The position numbers were made by a program, and so were the translations under genes. This document shows, piece by piece, positions 1-8,400 of a stretch of 15,217 bases of DNA. Every line of letters begins with the position of its first letter. Positions within the stretch are counted from its first letter, which is position 1. The notes beneath the pieces were generated by a model. It saw only the letters and a list, made by a program, of their open reading frames with translations. It was not told the DNA's origin and ran no database searches. Source of the DNA: Benthicola sp039584685 (GTDB taxonomy: Bacteria; Gemmatimonadota; Gemmatimonadetes; Palauibacterales; Palauibacteraceae); NCBI GenBank assembly GCA_039584685.1, contig JBDGXI010000049.1, positions 1 to 15,217 of the forward strand. Reading direction: 5' to 3'.

Positions 1-1368
1 AACGTTGCTGGCCGGGAGACCTTCCGGCCTCATCTCGTACGCTCTTCGATACTGCGTCAGCGCCTTCTCCCAGTCGCGCTGGAAGTAGTAGATGACGCCG
101 ATGTTGTTGACCGCCGACATCATCTCGGGATCGATCTGAAGCACGTTCTCGTACGCGGCGATGGCCGCCGCCCGGTCTTCCTCGATGTCCAGGTGATAGG
201 AAGCCGTGACCAGCCACTTCTCCCGCTCCGTGAGACGGTCCCGGTACTCATAGGCCTTCGAATGGGCCCAGTACTGCCGGGACCACTGGTCGAACTTGTT
301 CTGAAGGAAGATCCCGATGCCGCGGTAGGCCATGGCAAACGTGCTGTCGATCTCGATCGCCTGCTCTAGGAAGTCGATCGCCGCGTCGAGGTTGCCCTCG
401 CGGCGCTGCACTCCCGCCTCCGTGTACTTGCGGAGGGCCTCCAGCGAACTTGTGCTCACCTGGGCAAGTGCGGGACTCTCTCGCATGCTCGAGTACGACT
501 CGCCGATCTGCTCGCGCAGCTTTCGGGACAGCTGATCGATCGCATCGATGATCTCGCTGGAATCGGCCGCCGTTTGGCGCGCGTTCCCAAGCAGGTCACC
601 GTCGGGAGTGACCAGATGGGCGGTGATCACGTACGAACCGCCACCCGTCAGGATCTCGCCCCCGACGACGGCCGCCAGCCCTTCTCTTTCGGCGATCTCG
701 CGCGCCGTGGCCTCATCAAGACGAGTCCCCGGCTCCAGCTGCATGCGGGTCAGGGCGCCCTCAACGATCCTCGGGCTCACGAGGCGGACGATATCGGATT
801 GCGACAGGTCCACCCGGAGCGCCTCGGCGGCCATGCGCCCCAGCATCTCGTCGCCGGACTCGAAGTCGGCCACCAGGAGTTCGGAGCGTTCGTCGATGAG
901 TCCCTTGGCCACCAGCGATCCCACGGGGCCGATGCCCCGGTTCCGCATGAGCATGAAGCCAGTGGTGACCACGCTGAGGAGGACGAAGGCCGCCGCGCCC
1001 CCGAGTAGGGCCCGGCGCCAGGTGAAAATGTGATGGGCCTCGAGGTCATCGGCTTCGACAGCCGGTTCAGCGGCCCGCGTTGGAACCGGGTCCTGTGAAC
1101 TCGCCGACGCGTCGTCTCCAGCCGCCTGCCGACCCTGCGCGGCGAATTTCGCCTGGATCACGGCCGTCCCCAACATGATCGGCAGCCCGATCAGAAGGAG
1201 CACCACGGCAAGCGGGAACACCCAGTCCGGGAGCCCCATGTTGTCCTTGAGGACGTCCACGACCTCGAGCACACCCCAGGAGGCGCCCATATAGAGGACG
1301 AGGACCTGCCATACCGAGCGGCCGCCCGCCTGGCTGATCAACTGCCCGATGCCGTTCTTCTCCGCCAT
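1..1368 (-). CDS. TPR membrane protein, paralog A (C-terminus cut by window edge)
   Basis: This reading frame is open for 456 codons from the ATG at 1368 to the left window edge, so the C-terminus is missing. Three membrane segments can be seen at about residues 22-40, 49-70 and 120-141. A soluble domain (about 150-290) follows that looks like the TolB-N/FlgO-like module found in TPR kinases and cyclases, with an ADF-type strand and a GGE motif. TPR-like helices start near 317. It closely resembles the gene immediately upstream in domain order and in motifs such as NMGLPDWVFP, GIGPVGSLVAKG and LREQIGESYSS, so the two are tandem paralogs. The ATG shares one base with the upstream stop (TGATG), with a GAGGGA Shine-Dalgarno inside the upstream gene's end, implying translational coupling. 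It is probably a membrane-anchored scaffold or sensor. No enzymatic domain is visible and the specific role is unknown. Confidence 0.9.
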   Translation of the reverse strand, partial: MAEKNGIGQLISQAGGRSVWQVLVLYMGASWGVLEVVDVLKDNMGLPDWVFPLAVVLLLIGLPIMLGTAVIQAKFAAQGRQAAGDDASASSQDPVPTRAAEPAVEADDLEAHHIFTWRRALLGGAAAFVLLSVVTTGFMLMRNRGIGPVGSLVAKGLIDERSELLVADFESGDEMLGRMAAEALRVDLSQSDIVRLVSPRIVEGALTRMQLEPGTRLDEATAREIAEREGLAAVVGGEILTGGGSYVITAHLVTPDGDLLGNARQTAADSSEIIDAIDQLSRKLREQIGESYSSMRESPALAQVSTSSLEALRKYTEAGVQRREGNLDAAIDFLEQAIEIDSTFAMAYRGIGIFLQNKFDQWSRQYWAHSKAYEYRDRLTEREKWLVTASYHLDIEEDRAAAIAAYENVLQIDPEMMSAVNNIGVIYYFQRDWEKALTQYRRAYEMRPEGLPASNV

Positions 1369-3602
1369 CAGCCGCGTTCCCTCACGATTTCCTGAAGGCG
1401 GTCGCGGGCGACCGCCACCCGGGACTGCAGCTCAGGATCGGCATCTTCCCACAGATCCACGAACTGTGCGTAGTGAAGGGCCGCGTTCTCCAGGTCTCCG
1501 CGCTCGTCGTACAGGCGCCCCAGGCTCTCGTGCGCCGGCGCGAGGAACAGCGCGTCGAAGCCGAGGATAAAGTTGCTCGGAGTCTCGATATATTCGCGGT
1601 AGCGGGCGATGGCGGAGTCCGCCTGTCCCACGGCCTCGAACAGTCGGGCTTGCTGCTCAGCGCGGCACCTCGTGCACTGATCACGCGGCTGCAGCCGAAT
1701 CTCGGACAGGGCTCGTTCCGGGTCCCCCTCCGCCAGAGCGATCCACGCCGCCAGGTCGTGCTCGTAGCGTCGCTCGATCTCCACATAGCGCGGGCTCATC
1801 TCCGAGTCCCGTCTCGCGACCAGCTCGCGGGCCAGGCCCGGGTTCCCGGCCCTGGCCGCCAGTCCTGCCAGCCCGATCCAAGGGCGATTCAGCACGGGCC
1901 GCTGCTCGAACTCGTCCATGGATTCGCCGTCCAGCGCCTGGTCCAGTGCGGACAGAGCTGCCACCGTGTCTCCAACGACGAAGAGCAACCAGTCCGCCCG
2001 CCTCCGGTCGCTGATCCCTTCGGACCGCGCCTCGGCGGCCCGCAACCGGCCGTGCAGAAGCTCGAGGTTGCGAAGCTGACGCGTCGCCCAGCTGACGGTG
2101 CCGCTCTGAGACGCGTACTCTTCTGCCAGCGCCTCGAACTTGGCCCGCGCCGCTTCCTCGTCGCCGCGCTCGTACTCGAACAGAGCGCGCCAGCCCTCGA
2201 ACAGGGGGTTCCGTGGCATTTCATCGAGCACCGCGTATGCCGAATCCGCCTTTTCCAACTCTCCCAGGTTTGCCCACGCGGCGCCCACGTTCGCCGCGTA
2301 AATGCTCTCGGAAGGATCCGCTTCCCTGGCCCGACGGTAGTACTCGCCCGCGCGATCGAAGTCGCCGTCCTGCCAGTAGTTGAACCCGATGTTGTTGAGG
2401 GCCTGTGCGTCCCCTGGATCAAGGCGCAGCATACTCTCGTAGGCCTGGATCGCTGCGGCGCGGTCATCCATGACCTCCTGACTGTAGGTGGCCTCGACCA
2501 GGTAGCGCTCGCGCTCGGTCAGACGTTCACGGTGCCGGTAGGCACTCTCGAGCGCCTGGATCTGCCGGTCCCAGTCGTCCCTCACGTTGGCCAGAATCGT
2601 GGCCAGATCCCGGTAGGCGAGAGCAAACGCCGTGTCGATGGAGACGGCTTCCTCGAGCAGGCCGATGGCCGCACCCGGATTCCCCTCCTTGTGCCTGGCG
2701 TCCTGGGCCTGCGTGTACTTCTTCAGCGCCGCGAGCGAGCCGGTGGTCACGTGGGCGAGCGACGGGGTCTCGCGCAGAGATGAGTACGACTCTCCGATTT
2801 GCTCCCGCAGCTTCGACGAGGCTTCGTCGATTGCCTCGAGCAAGGCATTCTGATCCCGGGCTGACGCGCGTGCCGAGGCGAGCACGGCTCCATCGGCGGA
2901 GGACACGAGGCGGGCGGTGAGCACGTAACCCTCTCCGAGCGGTGCGACTTCGCCCCCCACAACGGCCGGAATTCCGTCCCTGAGGGCGACCTCCCGGGCT
3001 GTAGCCTCGGTGAGCTTCTCGTCGGGCTCTCGACCCATGCGCGAGAGGGCGTCGGCGATCGAATCTGGCTCGACGAGGTGCAGAATCGTCGACTGCGCCA
3101 GGTCGGCCCGAAACGACTCCGTCACGGTGCGGCCGAGTACCGGGTCCTCAGAGTCGAACTCCGCCAGCACGATCCGGGAGCGCTCCTCGAGCACTCCCTT
3201 GGCCACCAGCGAGCCGACCGGACCGATCCCCTGATTCCGCATGAACATGAAGCCGGTCGTGACGCCAGCAAGCAGCACAAGAGCTGCGACGCCCCCCAAA
3301 AGGGCGTTGCGCCACGTGAAGAACCGACGCGGTGAGAGGTCGGCTGGAAGGGGGGTCGAGGGTGACGATTCCGTGAGTTCACCAGCTGGACGGGCCGGCC
3401 GACCTTGCAGCATGGCCGTGGTCAGCATGATCGGGAGCCCGATCACGAGCAGGATCAACGCGAAGGGGAACACCCAGTCGGGCAGTCCCATGTTCTGCTT
3501 GACCACATCCACGACCTGGAGGACGACCCACGACGCCCCCAGGTAGACGGCCAGGACCCGCAATGTCGTGCTGCTCTTCATGCGCTCGGCGAGCCCGCTC
3601 AT
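1368..3602 (-). CDS. TPR membrane protein, paralog B (744 aa, intact)
   Basis: A complete 744-aa protein. Residues 16-34, 43-66 and 100-120 are hydrophobic and form three likely membrane segments around a proline-rich linker (68-91). Residues of about 128-270 form a TolB-N/FlgO-like domain with the IVLAEFDSEDP strand and a VVGGE turn. From about 295 onward the protein is a run of TPR helices (for example the NNIGFNYWQDGDFDRAGEYY helix pair), ending in RLQEIVRERG. A CxxC (CTRC) sits in the late TPR part. The chosen start is the ATG that overlaps the old stop of the upstream remnant (ATGA) and has GAGGGA 6-7 nt before it; Met8 is a possible later start. In Gemmatimonadota this module often follows a Ser/Thr kinase domain, but here the kinase is absent. 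A role in protein-protein scaffolding at the membrane is inference. Confidence 0.93.
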   Translation of the reverse strand: MSGLAERMKSSTTLRVLAVYLGASWVVLQVVDVVKQNMGLPDWVFPFALILLVIGLPIMLTTAMLQGRPARPAGELTESSPSTPLPADLSPRRFFTWRNALLGGVAALVLLAGVTTGFMFMRNQGIGPVGSLVAKGVLEERSRIVLAEFDSEDPVLGRTVTESFRADLAQSTILHLVEPDSIADALSRMGREPDEKLTEATAREVALRDGIPAVVGGEVAPLGEGYVLTARLVSSADGAVLASARASARDQNALLEAIDEASSKLREQIGESYSSLRETPSLAHVTTGSLAALKKYTQAQDARHKEGNPGAAIGLLEEAVSIDTAFALAYRDLATILANVRDDWDRQIQALESAYRHRERLTERERYLVEATYSQEVMDDRAAAIQAYESMLRLDPGDAQALNNIGFNYWQDGDFDRAGEYYRRAREADPSESIYAANVGAAWANLGELEKADSAYAVLDEMPRNPLFEGWRALFEYERGDEEAARAKFEALAEEYASQSGTVSWATRQLRNLELLHGRLRAAEARSEGISDRRRADWLLFVVGDTVAALSALDQALDGESMDEFEQRPVLNRPWIGLAGLAARAGNPGLARELVARRDSEMSPRYVEIERRYEHDLAAWIALAEGDPERALSEIRLQPRDQCTRCRAEQQARLFEAVGQADSAIARYREYIETPSNFILGFDALFLAPAHESLGRLYDERGDLENAALHYAQFVDLWEDADPELQSRVAVARDRLQEIVRERG

Positions 3603-3786
3603 CCGCGTTCCCTCACGATTTCCTGCAGGCGGACGCGAGCGGGAACACCCAGCCGGGCAGTCCCATGTTGTTCTTCAGCACATCGACGACCTGGAGAACC
3701 ACCCAGGATGCACCGATATATACGGCGAGTACCTGCCCGAAAGAGCGCAGTCTCCCGTCGCGAGACGGCCTGTTGGGTCCCGTCAT
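3599..3786 (-). pseudogene. Remnant of a third TPR paralog, internally deleted
   Basis: From the ATG at 3786, a 57-aa frame reads into an N-terminal membrane module clearly homologous to paralogs A and B (QVLAVYIGASWVVLQ, NNMGLPGWVFPLA). At about 3633-3638 the homology jumps straight to the DNA that encodes the family's C-terminal tail (RLQEIVRERG), but in another frame. The 57-aa frame therefore stops at 3613-3615, while the tail's own stop at 3599-3601 still overlaps paralog B's ATG. The simplest reading is one deletion of roughly 2 kb of the middle (TM2 end, TolB-like domain, all TPRs). The surviving tail keeps the Shine-Dalgarno of paralog B. The 57-aa peptide, with one full and one partial membrane segment, could still be translated and could still couple to B, whose ATG begins 10 nt after its stop. 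Confidence 0.82.
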
Positions 3787-3860
3787 TCGTGTCTTGCATT
3801 CTCCGATAAGGGGGCGCAGCCGGCCCCAATGTGTCCAAATGCCTGTCTTATGGGCAAGGA

Positions 3861-3885
3861 TACGGGGATTCCCGGTGGGAATTGC
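3861..3885 (-). promoter_or_regulatory. Weak ECF-like promoter candidate for the TPR array
   Basis: On the minus strand, GCAAT (3885-3881) is followed after exactly 16 nt by CGTATCC starting at 3864. This is one base off the AAC-N16-CGTA core of ECF sigma promoters. An ATTCCC/GGGAAT inverted repeat with a 3-nt loop (3868-3882) overlaps the spacer. The element lies about 75 nt before the remnant's ATG. Support is the spacing and its resemblance to the stronger element near 15000. The rest of the 3787-3912 gap shows nothing else I can name. Confidence 0.3.
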
Positions 3886-3912
3886 GTGGGGTCGCGAGCC
3901 AACAACCTGTCG

Positions 3913-4179
3913 TCAGTCTTCCTCGCCCTTCGCCAGCTCCTCGTGGAAGGCCACGCTCTCGAGAAGCCGGGTCTGACCGGACTCGAGGGCGTCCAGCCGC
4001 GCGGCCAGCATCTGTATCTCGGGTCCGCGGTTCTCAGCTTCCAGTCGGCGGATCGCCGTCCATTCCTCGAGGAAAGTGCCGAGCTTCTTCGAGACTGGAC
4101 GAAGGAGGATCACCCCGCCGATGATACTGGCGATGACGATCCAGAACAGCACGGTTACGATGAGCAGCAGTGGATCCAC
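3913..4179 (-). CDS. Small single-pass membrane protein with coiled coil (88 aa)
   Basis: I chose the GTG at 4179 because it has GGAG 8 nt upstream and puts a hydrophobic segment (residues about 3-25) at the very N-terminus; an ATG at 4239 would add 20 residues without a ribosome site. After the membrane segment comes LRPVSKKL, then a charged helical stretch with heptad-like leucines (about 40-80), ending in an acidic tail. The layout resembles the PspB-like protein at 13392-13685, including an LRP motif just after the membrane helix and a LESVAFHEEL / VEAESFRRQL-like end. The two may be distant paralogs. It is probably an inner-membrane protein with a cytoplasmic coiled coil. The function is unknown. 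Confidence 0.75.
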   Translation of the reverse strand: MDPLLLIVTVLFWIVIASIIGGVILLRPVSKKLGTFLEEWTAIRRLEAENRGPEIQMLAARLDALESGQTRLLESVAFHEELAKGEED

Positions 4180-4212
4180 GGCAGTAGCTCCGTTGCATCT
4201 GGTTCGCGACCA

Positions 4213-4282
4213 CCGGCAATGTACGACCGCTGGTCTCACCGTACGTACGGCCGGCTCTGTCTGGCGGTTTCTCCATTGCCGG
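4213..4282. repeat. Nested inverted repeats in the divergent intergenic region
   Basis: CCGGCAATG (4213-4221) and CATTGCCGG (4274-4282) are perfect 9-bp inverted arms. The 12-bp palindrome CCGTACGTACGG (4239-4250) lies near their centre. The whole sits in the 181-bp gap between the minus-strand coiled-coil gene and the plus-strand aldose epimerase, where an operator would be expected. I found no convincing plus-strand promoter for the epimerase in the same gap. Confidence 0.35.
4239..4271 (-). promoter_or_regulatory. Candidate ECF-type promoter for the coiled-coil gene, overlapping a 12-bp palindrome
   Basis: The minus strand has GAAAC (4271-4267), then 17 nt, then CGTACG starting at 4249. 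This fits the GAAAC-N16/17-CGTA pattern of ECF sigma factors. The predicted start would leave a leader of about 55 nt before the GTG at 4179. The -10 part lies inside the perfect palindrome CCGTACGTACGG (4239-4250), so a regulator could bind there. Confidence 0.35.
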
Positions 4283-4360
4283 CACTCCGGGCGTTCGGCA
4301 CCTTCCCGCTTGTTCGCTCCCGGCAGCGATAAGGCGGATCACCAGGCAGAAGGAACTTCA

Positions 4361-5434
4361 ATGGTCGAGAGCAGGCCCTTCGGCATCACGGCGGATGGGA
4401 ACCCCGTTGGTCTCATAACTCTGCGCAGCCCGAGCGGCCTGGAGCTCGACGTGACCACGTACGGCGGCATCGTGACGCGCCTCCTGGCGCCGGACCGCGA
4501 CGGTCAACTGGCCGACGTCGTCCTGGGTCACGACACGCTGGAGCCCTACCTGGCCGGTACGCCCTACTTCGGTGCGATCGTGGGCCGGTACGGCAACCGG
4601 ATCGCCGGCGGATGTTTCGCGCTGGACGGGATGGAATACACGCTCGCCGTCAACGACGGCATGCACCATCTGCACGGCGGAGAGCGCGGATTCGACAAGG
4701 TGGTATGGGACGCGGAAACCCGCTCGAACGGAGTCGCGGGCGGTCCTGAGGCGGGGGTGGTCTTCAGCTTCGTGTCCCCCGACGGCGACGAGGGTTACCC
4801 CGGAGCGCTGTCGGTACGGGTCACTTACGCTCTGACCTCGGACGCAGCGCTTCGTATCGACTACGAGGCCCGGACGGACGCGCCGACCGTCGTCAACCTG
4901 ACGCACCACGGCTACTGGAATCTGGCCGGCCACGGGATGGGCGACGTCTTGGAGCACGAGCTCTCGATCGCGGCGAGCCGGTTCACTCCCGTGGACGAGA
5001 CCATGATTCCGACCGGCGAGCTGCGGTCCGTTGAGGGCACGCCGCTCGACTTCAGGGACCCGACCGCGGTCGGGTCCCGCATCGAAACCCGCGACCAGCA
5101 GCTCGGGTTCGGAGGCGGATACGATCACAACTTCGTGCTCGACGGATGGAAGGGCGAGGAAGCCCCGAAGCCGGCCGCCGTCCTGCGCGACCCGGCGAGC
5201 GGACGTACCATGGAAGTCCTCACCACCGAGCCGGGCTTGCAGTTCTTCAGCGGAAATTTCCCGGACTGGAGGACCGTCGGCAAAGGAGGCGCCGTATACG
5301 GGCACCGCACGGGGCTTTGCCTGGAGACCCAGCACTTCCCGGACTCGCCGAACCGGCCGGGTTTTCCGAGCACCGTGCTGCGGCCGGGCCAGACGTACCG
5401 GTCCACGACGGTGTATCGGTTCTCGGCGGGATGA
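4361..5434 (+). CDS. galM: Aldose 1-epimerase (mutarotase)
   Basis: This 357-aa protein matches the GalM family along its length. The family interconverts alpha and beta anomers of aldoses such as glucose and galactose. Family signatures include GNRIAGG (near residue 75), HHLHGG, and VNLTHHGYWNLAG, where His183 is the expected general acid. CLETQHFPDSPN near the C-terminus contains Glu322, the expected general base. The start is the ATG at 4361, with AAGGA 6 nt upstream. There is no signal peptide, so it is cytoplasmic. Its TGA overlaps the ATG of the GH38 gene (ATGA), implying coupled expression. It probably processes the sugar released by the glycosidase. Length is typical for the family. 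Confidence 0.95.
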   Translation: MVESRPFGITADGNPVGLITLRSPSGLELDVTTYGGIVTRLLAPDRDGQLADVVLGHDTLEPYLAGTPYFGAIVGRYGNRIAGGCFALDGMEYTLAVNDGMHHLHGGERGFDKVVWDAETRSNGVAGGPEAGVVFSFVSPDGDEGYPGALSVRVTYALTSDAALRIDYEARTDAPTVVNLTHHGYWNLAGHGMGDVLEHELSIAASRFTPVDETMIPTGELRSVEGTPLDFRDPTAVGSRIETRDQQLGFGGGYDHNFVLDGWKGEEAPKPAAVLRDPASGRTMEVLTTEPGLQFFSGNFPDWRTVGKGGAVYGHRTGLCLETQHFPDSPNRPGFPSTVLRPGQTYRSTTVYRFSAG

Positions 5435-8400
5435 CAGGGAGGCATGCGAAACGTGCGCCAATTTCATTTGCGGTCGCGGCCGCTGCCGCCCTGGTGTGCT
5501 CCGTGACGCTCGACGCAGGCGCCCAGACCGGGGCGGCCCGCATCGCCCTTCCCTCTCCCTGGTTTCCCGGGTTTGCGGAGGCGGTCGCGGGCGAGGAGCT
5601 CGAGTACCACTCGCCGCTGCCGGACGCGCAGCGCTCTCTGGTCGTGCGGTCGGAGGACGCGGCGCGGGGCATCGAGTGGACGACGGCGCCCGTGCCGCCC
5701 GACTTCGCGGATGACGTAGCGACGTTCGTGATGCTGGCCGGGATCGACGCCACGGACGACCGGCGCGAGTTCGTCCTGTCGATCGATGGCCGACCCGTGC
5801 TCCGGTTCGAGACGCCGCTCGAGGCGGAGACCGGTACGCTCAGATGGACCGGCGAGGACGGGGTCCAGGCCGAGTTCCGGGTCACGCTGGTGGACCGGTA
5901 CGCGGACGCAATGGGCTACCTGTTGCTCCACGTGCCCCGCAAGATGTTTCGACCGGGCGAACCTCTCCGCGTGTCCGTGGCGGGCGAGAACGCGGGCTCC
6001 CGGACCTGGTTCATGGTGTTCAAGAACGAGATCACGCCGGGCATCGAGGTGCGGGGCAACCCCGCCGTCGTCCGCACGCCGAACGGGCTGAAGCAGACGG
6101 TCCGGGTCGATGCGCTGTACTTCGGCCAGCGCTCGGTCCTTCGGATGGAGGCCCCCGGCATCGTCTCGGAGGCCCTCCTCGGATTCGGATTCACGCGTCT
6201 GGAGCTGGAGGTCGCGGCGGTCGAGACTCCGGTTTCCGTTCCCCTCTCTTTCTCGCTGGACGGACAGCCGTACGAGACCGAGCTCCGCATCGAACCCGTG
6301 CCGGCCCTCGACCTGTACCTGATTCACCACACGCACCTCGACATCGGGTACACGCACGTTCAGGACGAGGTGGAGCGCATGCAGTGGGCGCACCTCGAGG
6401 AGGCTCTGCGGCTCGGCGTGGCCGCCGAGACGATGCCGAAGGAGGCCCGCTTCGTCTGGCACCCCGAAGGTGCCTGGGCCATCGAGTCCTATCTCGCGAC
6501 CCGCCCGGCCTCGAGGCGGGAGGCCCTCCTGGAAGGCATCCGGCGAGGCTGGATCCACGTGGACGGCCTGTATGCCAACGTGCTCACGGGCCTCGCCACC
6601 GGGGAGGTACTGTTCCGCACCGTGCAGCCGGCCCGCGACATCCGCATGGAGGCGGGCGTGCCACTGCGATCGGCCATGTTCAGCGACATACCGGGCATGA
6701 GCTGGGGTGTCGTGCCGACGCTCGCGCAGGCCGGAATCCGCTACCTGTCCGTCGGGCCGAATCGCTGGCACCGCATCGGAGACTTCCTCGACACGTGGTC
6801 CGACCGTCCGTTCTGGTGGGAATCGGCCTCGGGGCAGGAACGGGTGCTCACGTGGGTGCACGGCGGGGGCTACTCGATGTTCCACACGGGCCTCGGGTAC
6901 GAGCATCTCGAGAAGCGCCTGGACCAGGAGATCATCCTGGCCTACGCGGATACCCTGGCCGCGCGCGGCTGGCCGCACGGGATCGCCGGGGTGCGATACA
7001 ACATAGGCTCGGACAACGGGCCGCCGGACTCCACCCTGTCCGCCACGGTGGCAGCCTGGAACGAGCGCCACGTCACTCCGCGCCTCGTGGTGGCCAGCGT
7101 CACCGAGCTGTTCGAAGAGCTGGAGGCCCGGGCCGGAGACGGACTGCCGGTGGTGCGGGGAGACCTGACCGGGTACTGGGAGGACGGAGCCGGCTCGTCG
7201 GCCCGCGAGACGGCCATGATGCGGCGATCGGCCGAGTCGCTCGTGCAGACCGAGACGCTCGCGGCCATGACGGGCGTCTCGATACCGCCGGCCGTGATGG
7301 ACGCGGCGTGGCGCGATGTGCTTCTGTTCCTGGAGCACACGTGGGGCTCCTGGAACAGCATCAGTGAGCCCGAGGCCGAGTTCACGATCTCGCAGTGGGA
7401 GCGGAAGAAGCAGTTCGCGGAGGACGCGGTTCGCCAGGCCGACAGGCTGCGCAGCCGAGCCCTGGGCGGAGACGCGGGCTCGGCCGGAGCGCTCGAGATC
7501 CTGAACACGACACAGTGGGAGCGCTCCGAGGTGGTGGTGCTGTCCGCAAAGGAACCGGCGGGTGTCACCGGACTTCGCGATCCCGACGGAGTGGAGGTGC
7601 CGTCGCAGCGCCTGGCAGACGGAAGCCTGGCCTTTCGAACCGGCGCGATCCCGGCTTGGAGTGGCCGGCGGTACGAGGTTCTGAGCGATCCCGGCGGTGA
7701 ACCGGATCCGGCGGGCGGCCTGGAGGTCGAACCGGGAACGCTGGATAACGGCGTCGTGCGAGTCACGCTGGATCCCGAGCGCGGAGGCATCGCGTCGCTG
7801 ACGCTACACGCCAGCGGCCGCGAGCTCGTCCCGCCTGGCGAGATCATGGACGAATACCTGTACGTGCCAGGGCGAGACCCCGCGGCCGTGCAGGCAGCCG
7901 GCCCGGCCCGCGTTCAGATGGCCGACTCCGGGCCGCTGGTGTGGACGGCGGTCGTTTCCGGGCAGGCGCCGGGCACGGAGAGCGGACTCCAGACGACGGT
8001 CAGGCTGTTCGCGGACAGCGAGGCCATAGAGATCACGCACCGGTTGGACAAGACGCTGACCTATGAGCCTGAGGCCGTGCTGCTGCGGTTCCCGGTGGCC
8101 CTGGAAGAAGCGGGAGCCGTGGTCGGTGGGGCGTGGGGCGCATGGCGTGCCGAGACCGATCAGCCGCCGGGAGCGAACCGGAATTACGCCACGGTCGAGC
8201 GCTGGGCCGACCTGCACGACGATACGGGCGGACTTCAGGTCGTGTCGGTCGACGTACCCGGGATCCAGCTCGGCTCCATCGGCACGGACCCGATCGCGGC
8301 TGGCTGGCGGCACGTGACCGACCCCGAACCGGTGCTCTACTCCTACGTGATGAACAACTATTGGGAGACAAACTACCGGGCAGCCCAGGACGGGCCACAC

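Noticed and set aside
1473..2783. 436-codon open frame on the plus strand
   Set aside because: It is antisense to the TPR paralog B, whose domains and paralogy are clear; the frame is open only because of GC-rich codon bias.
3599..3838. 79-codon minus-strand frame ending in the TPR tail sequence
   Set aside because: Only the last dozen codons are family-like; the N-terminal module is coded in another frame, so this is part of the deleted remnant rather than a gene.
5464..7338. 624-codon open frame on the minus strand
   Set aside because: It lies antisense inside the GH38 gene and its translation is rich in Arg, His and Gly with no recognisable domain.
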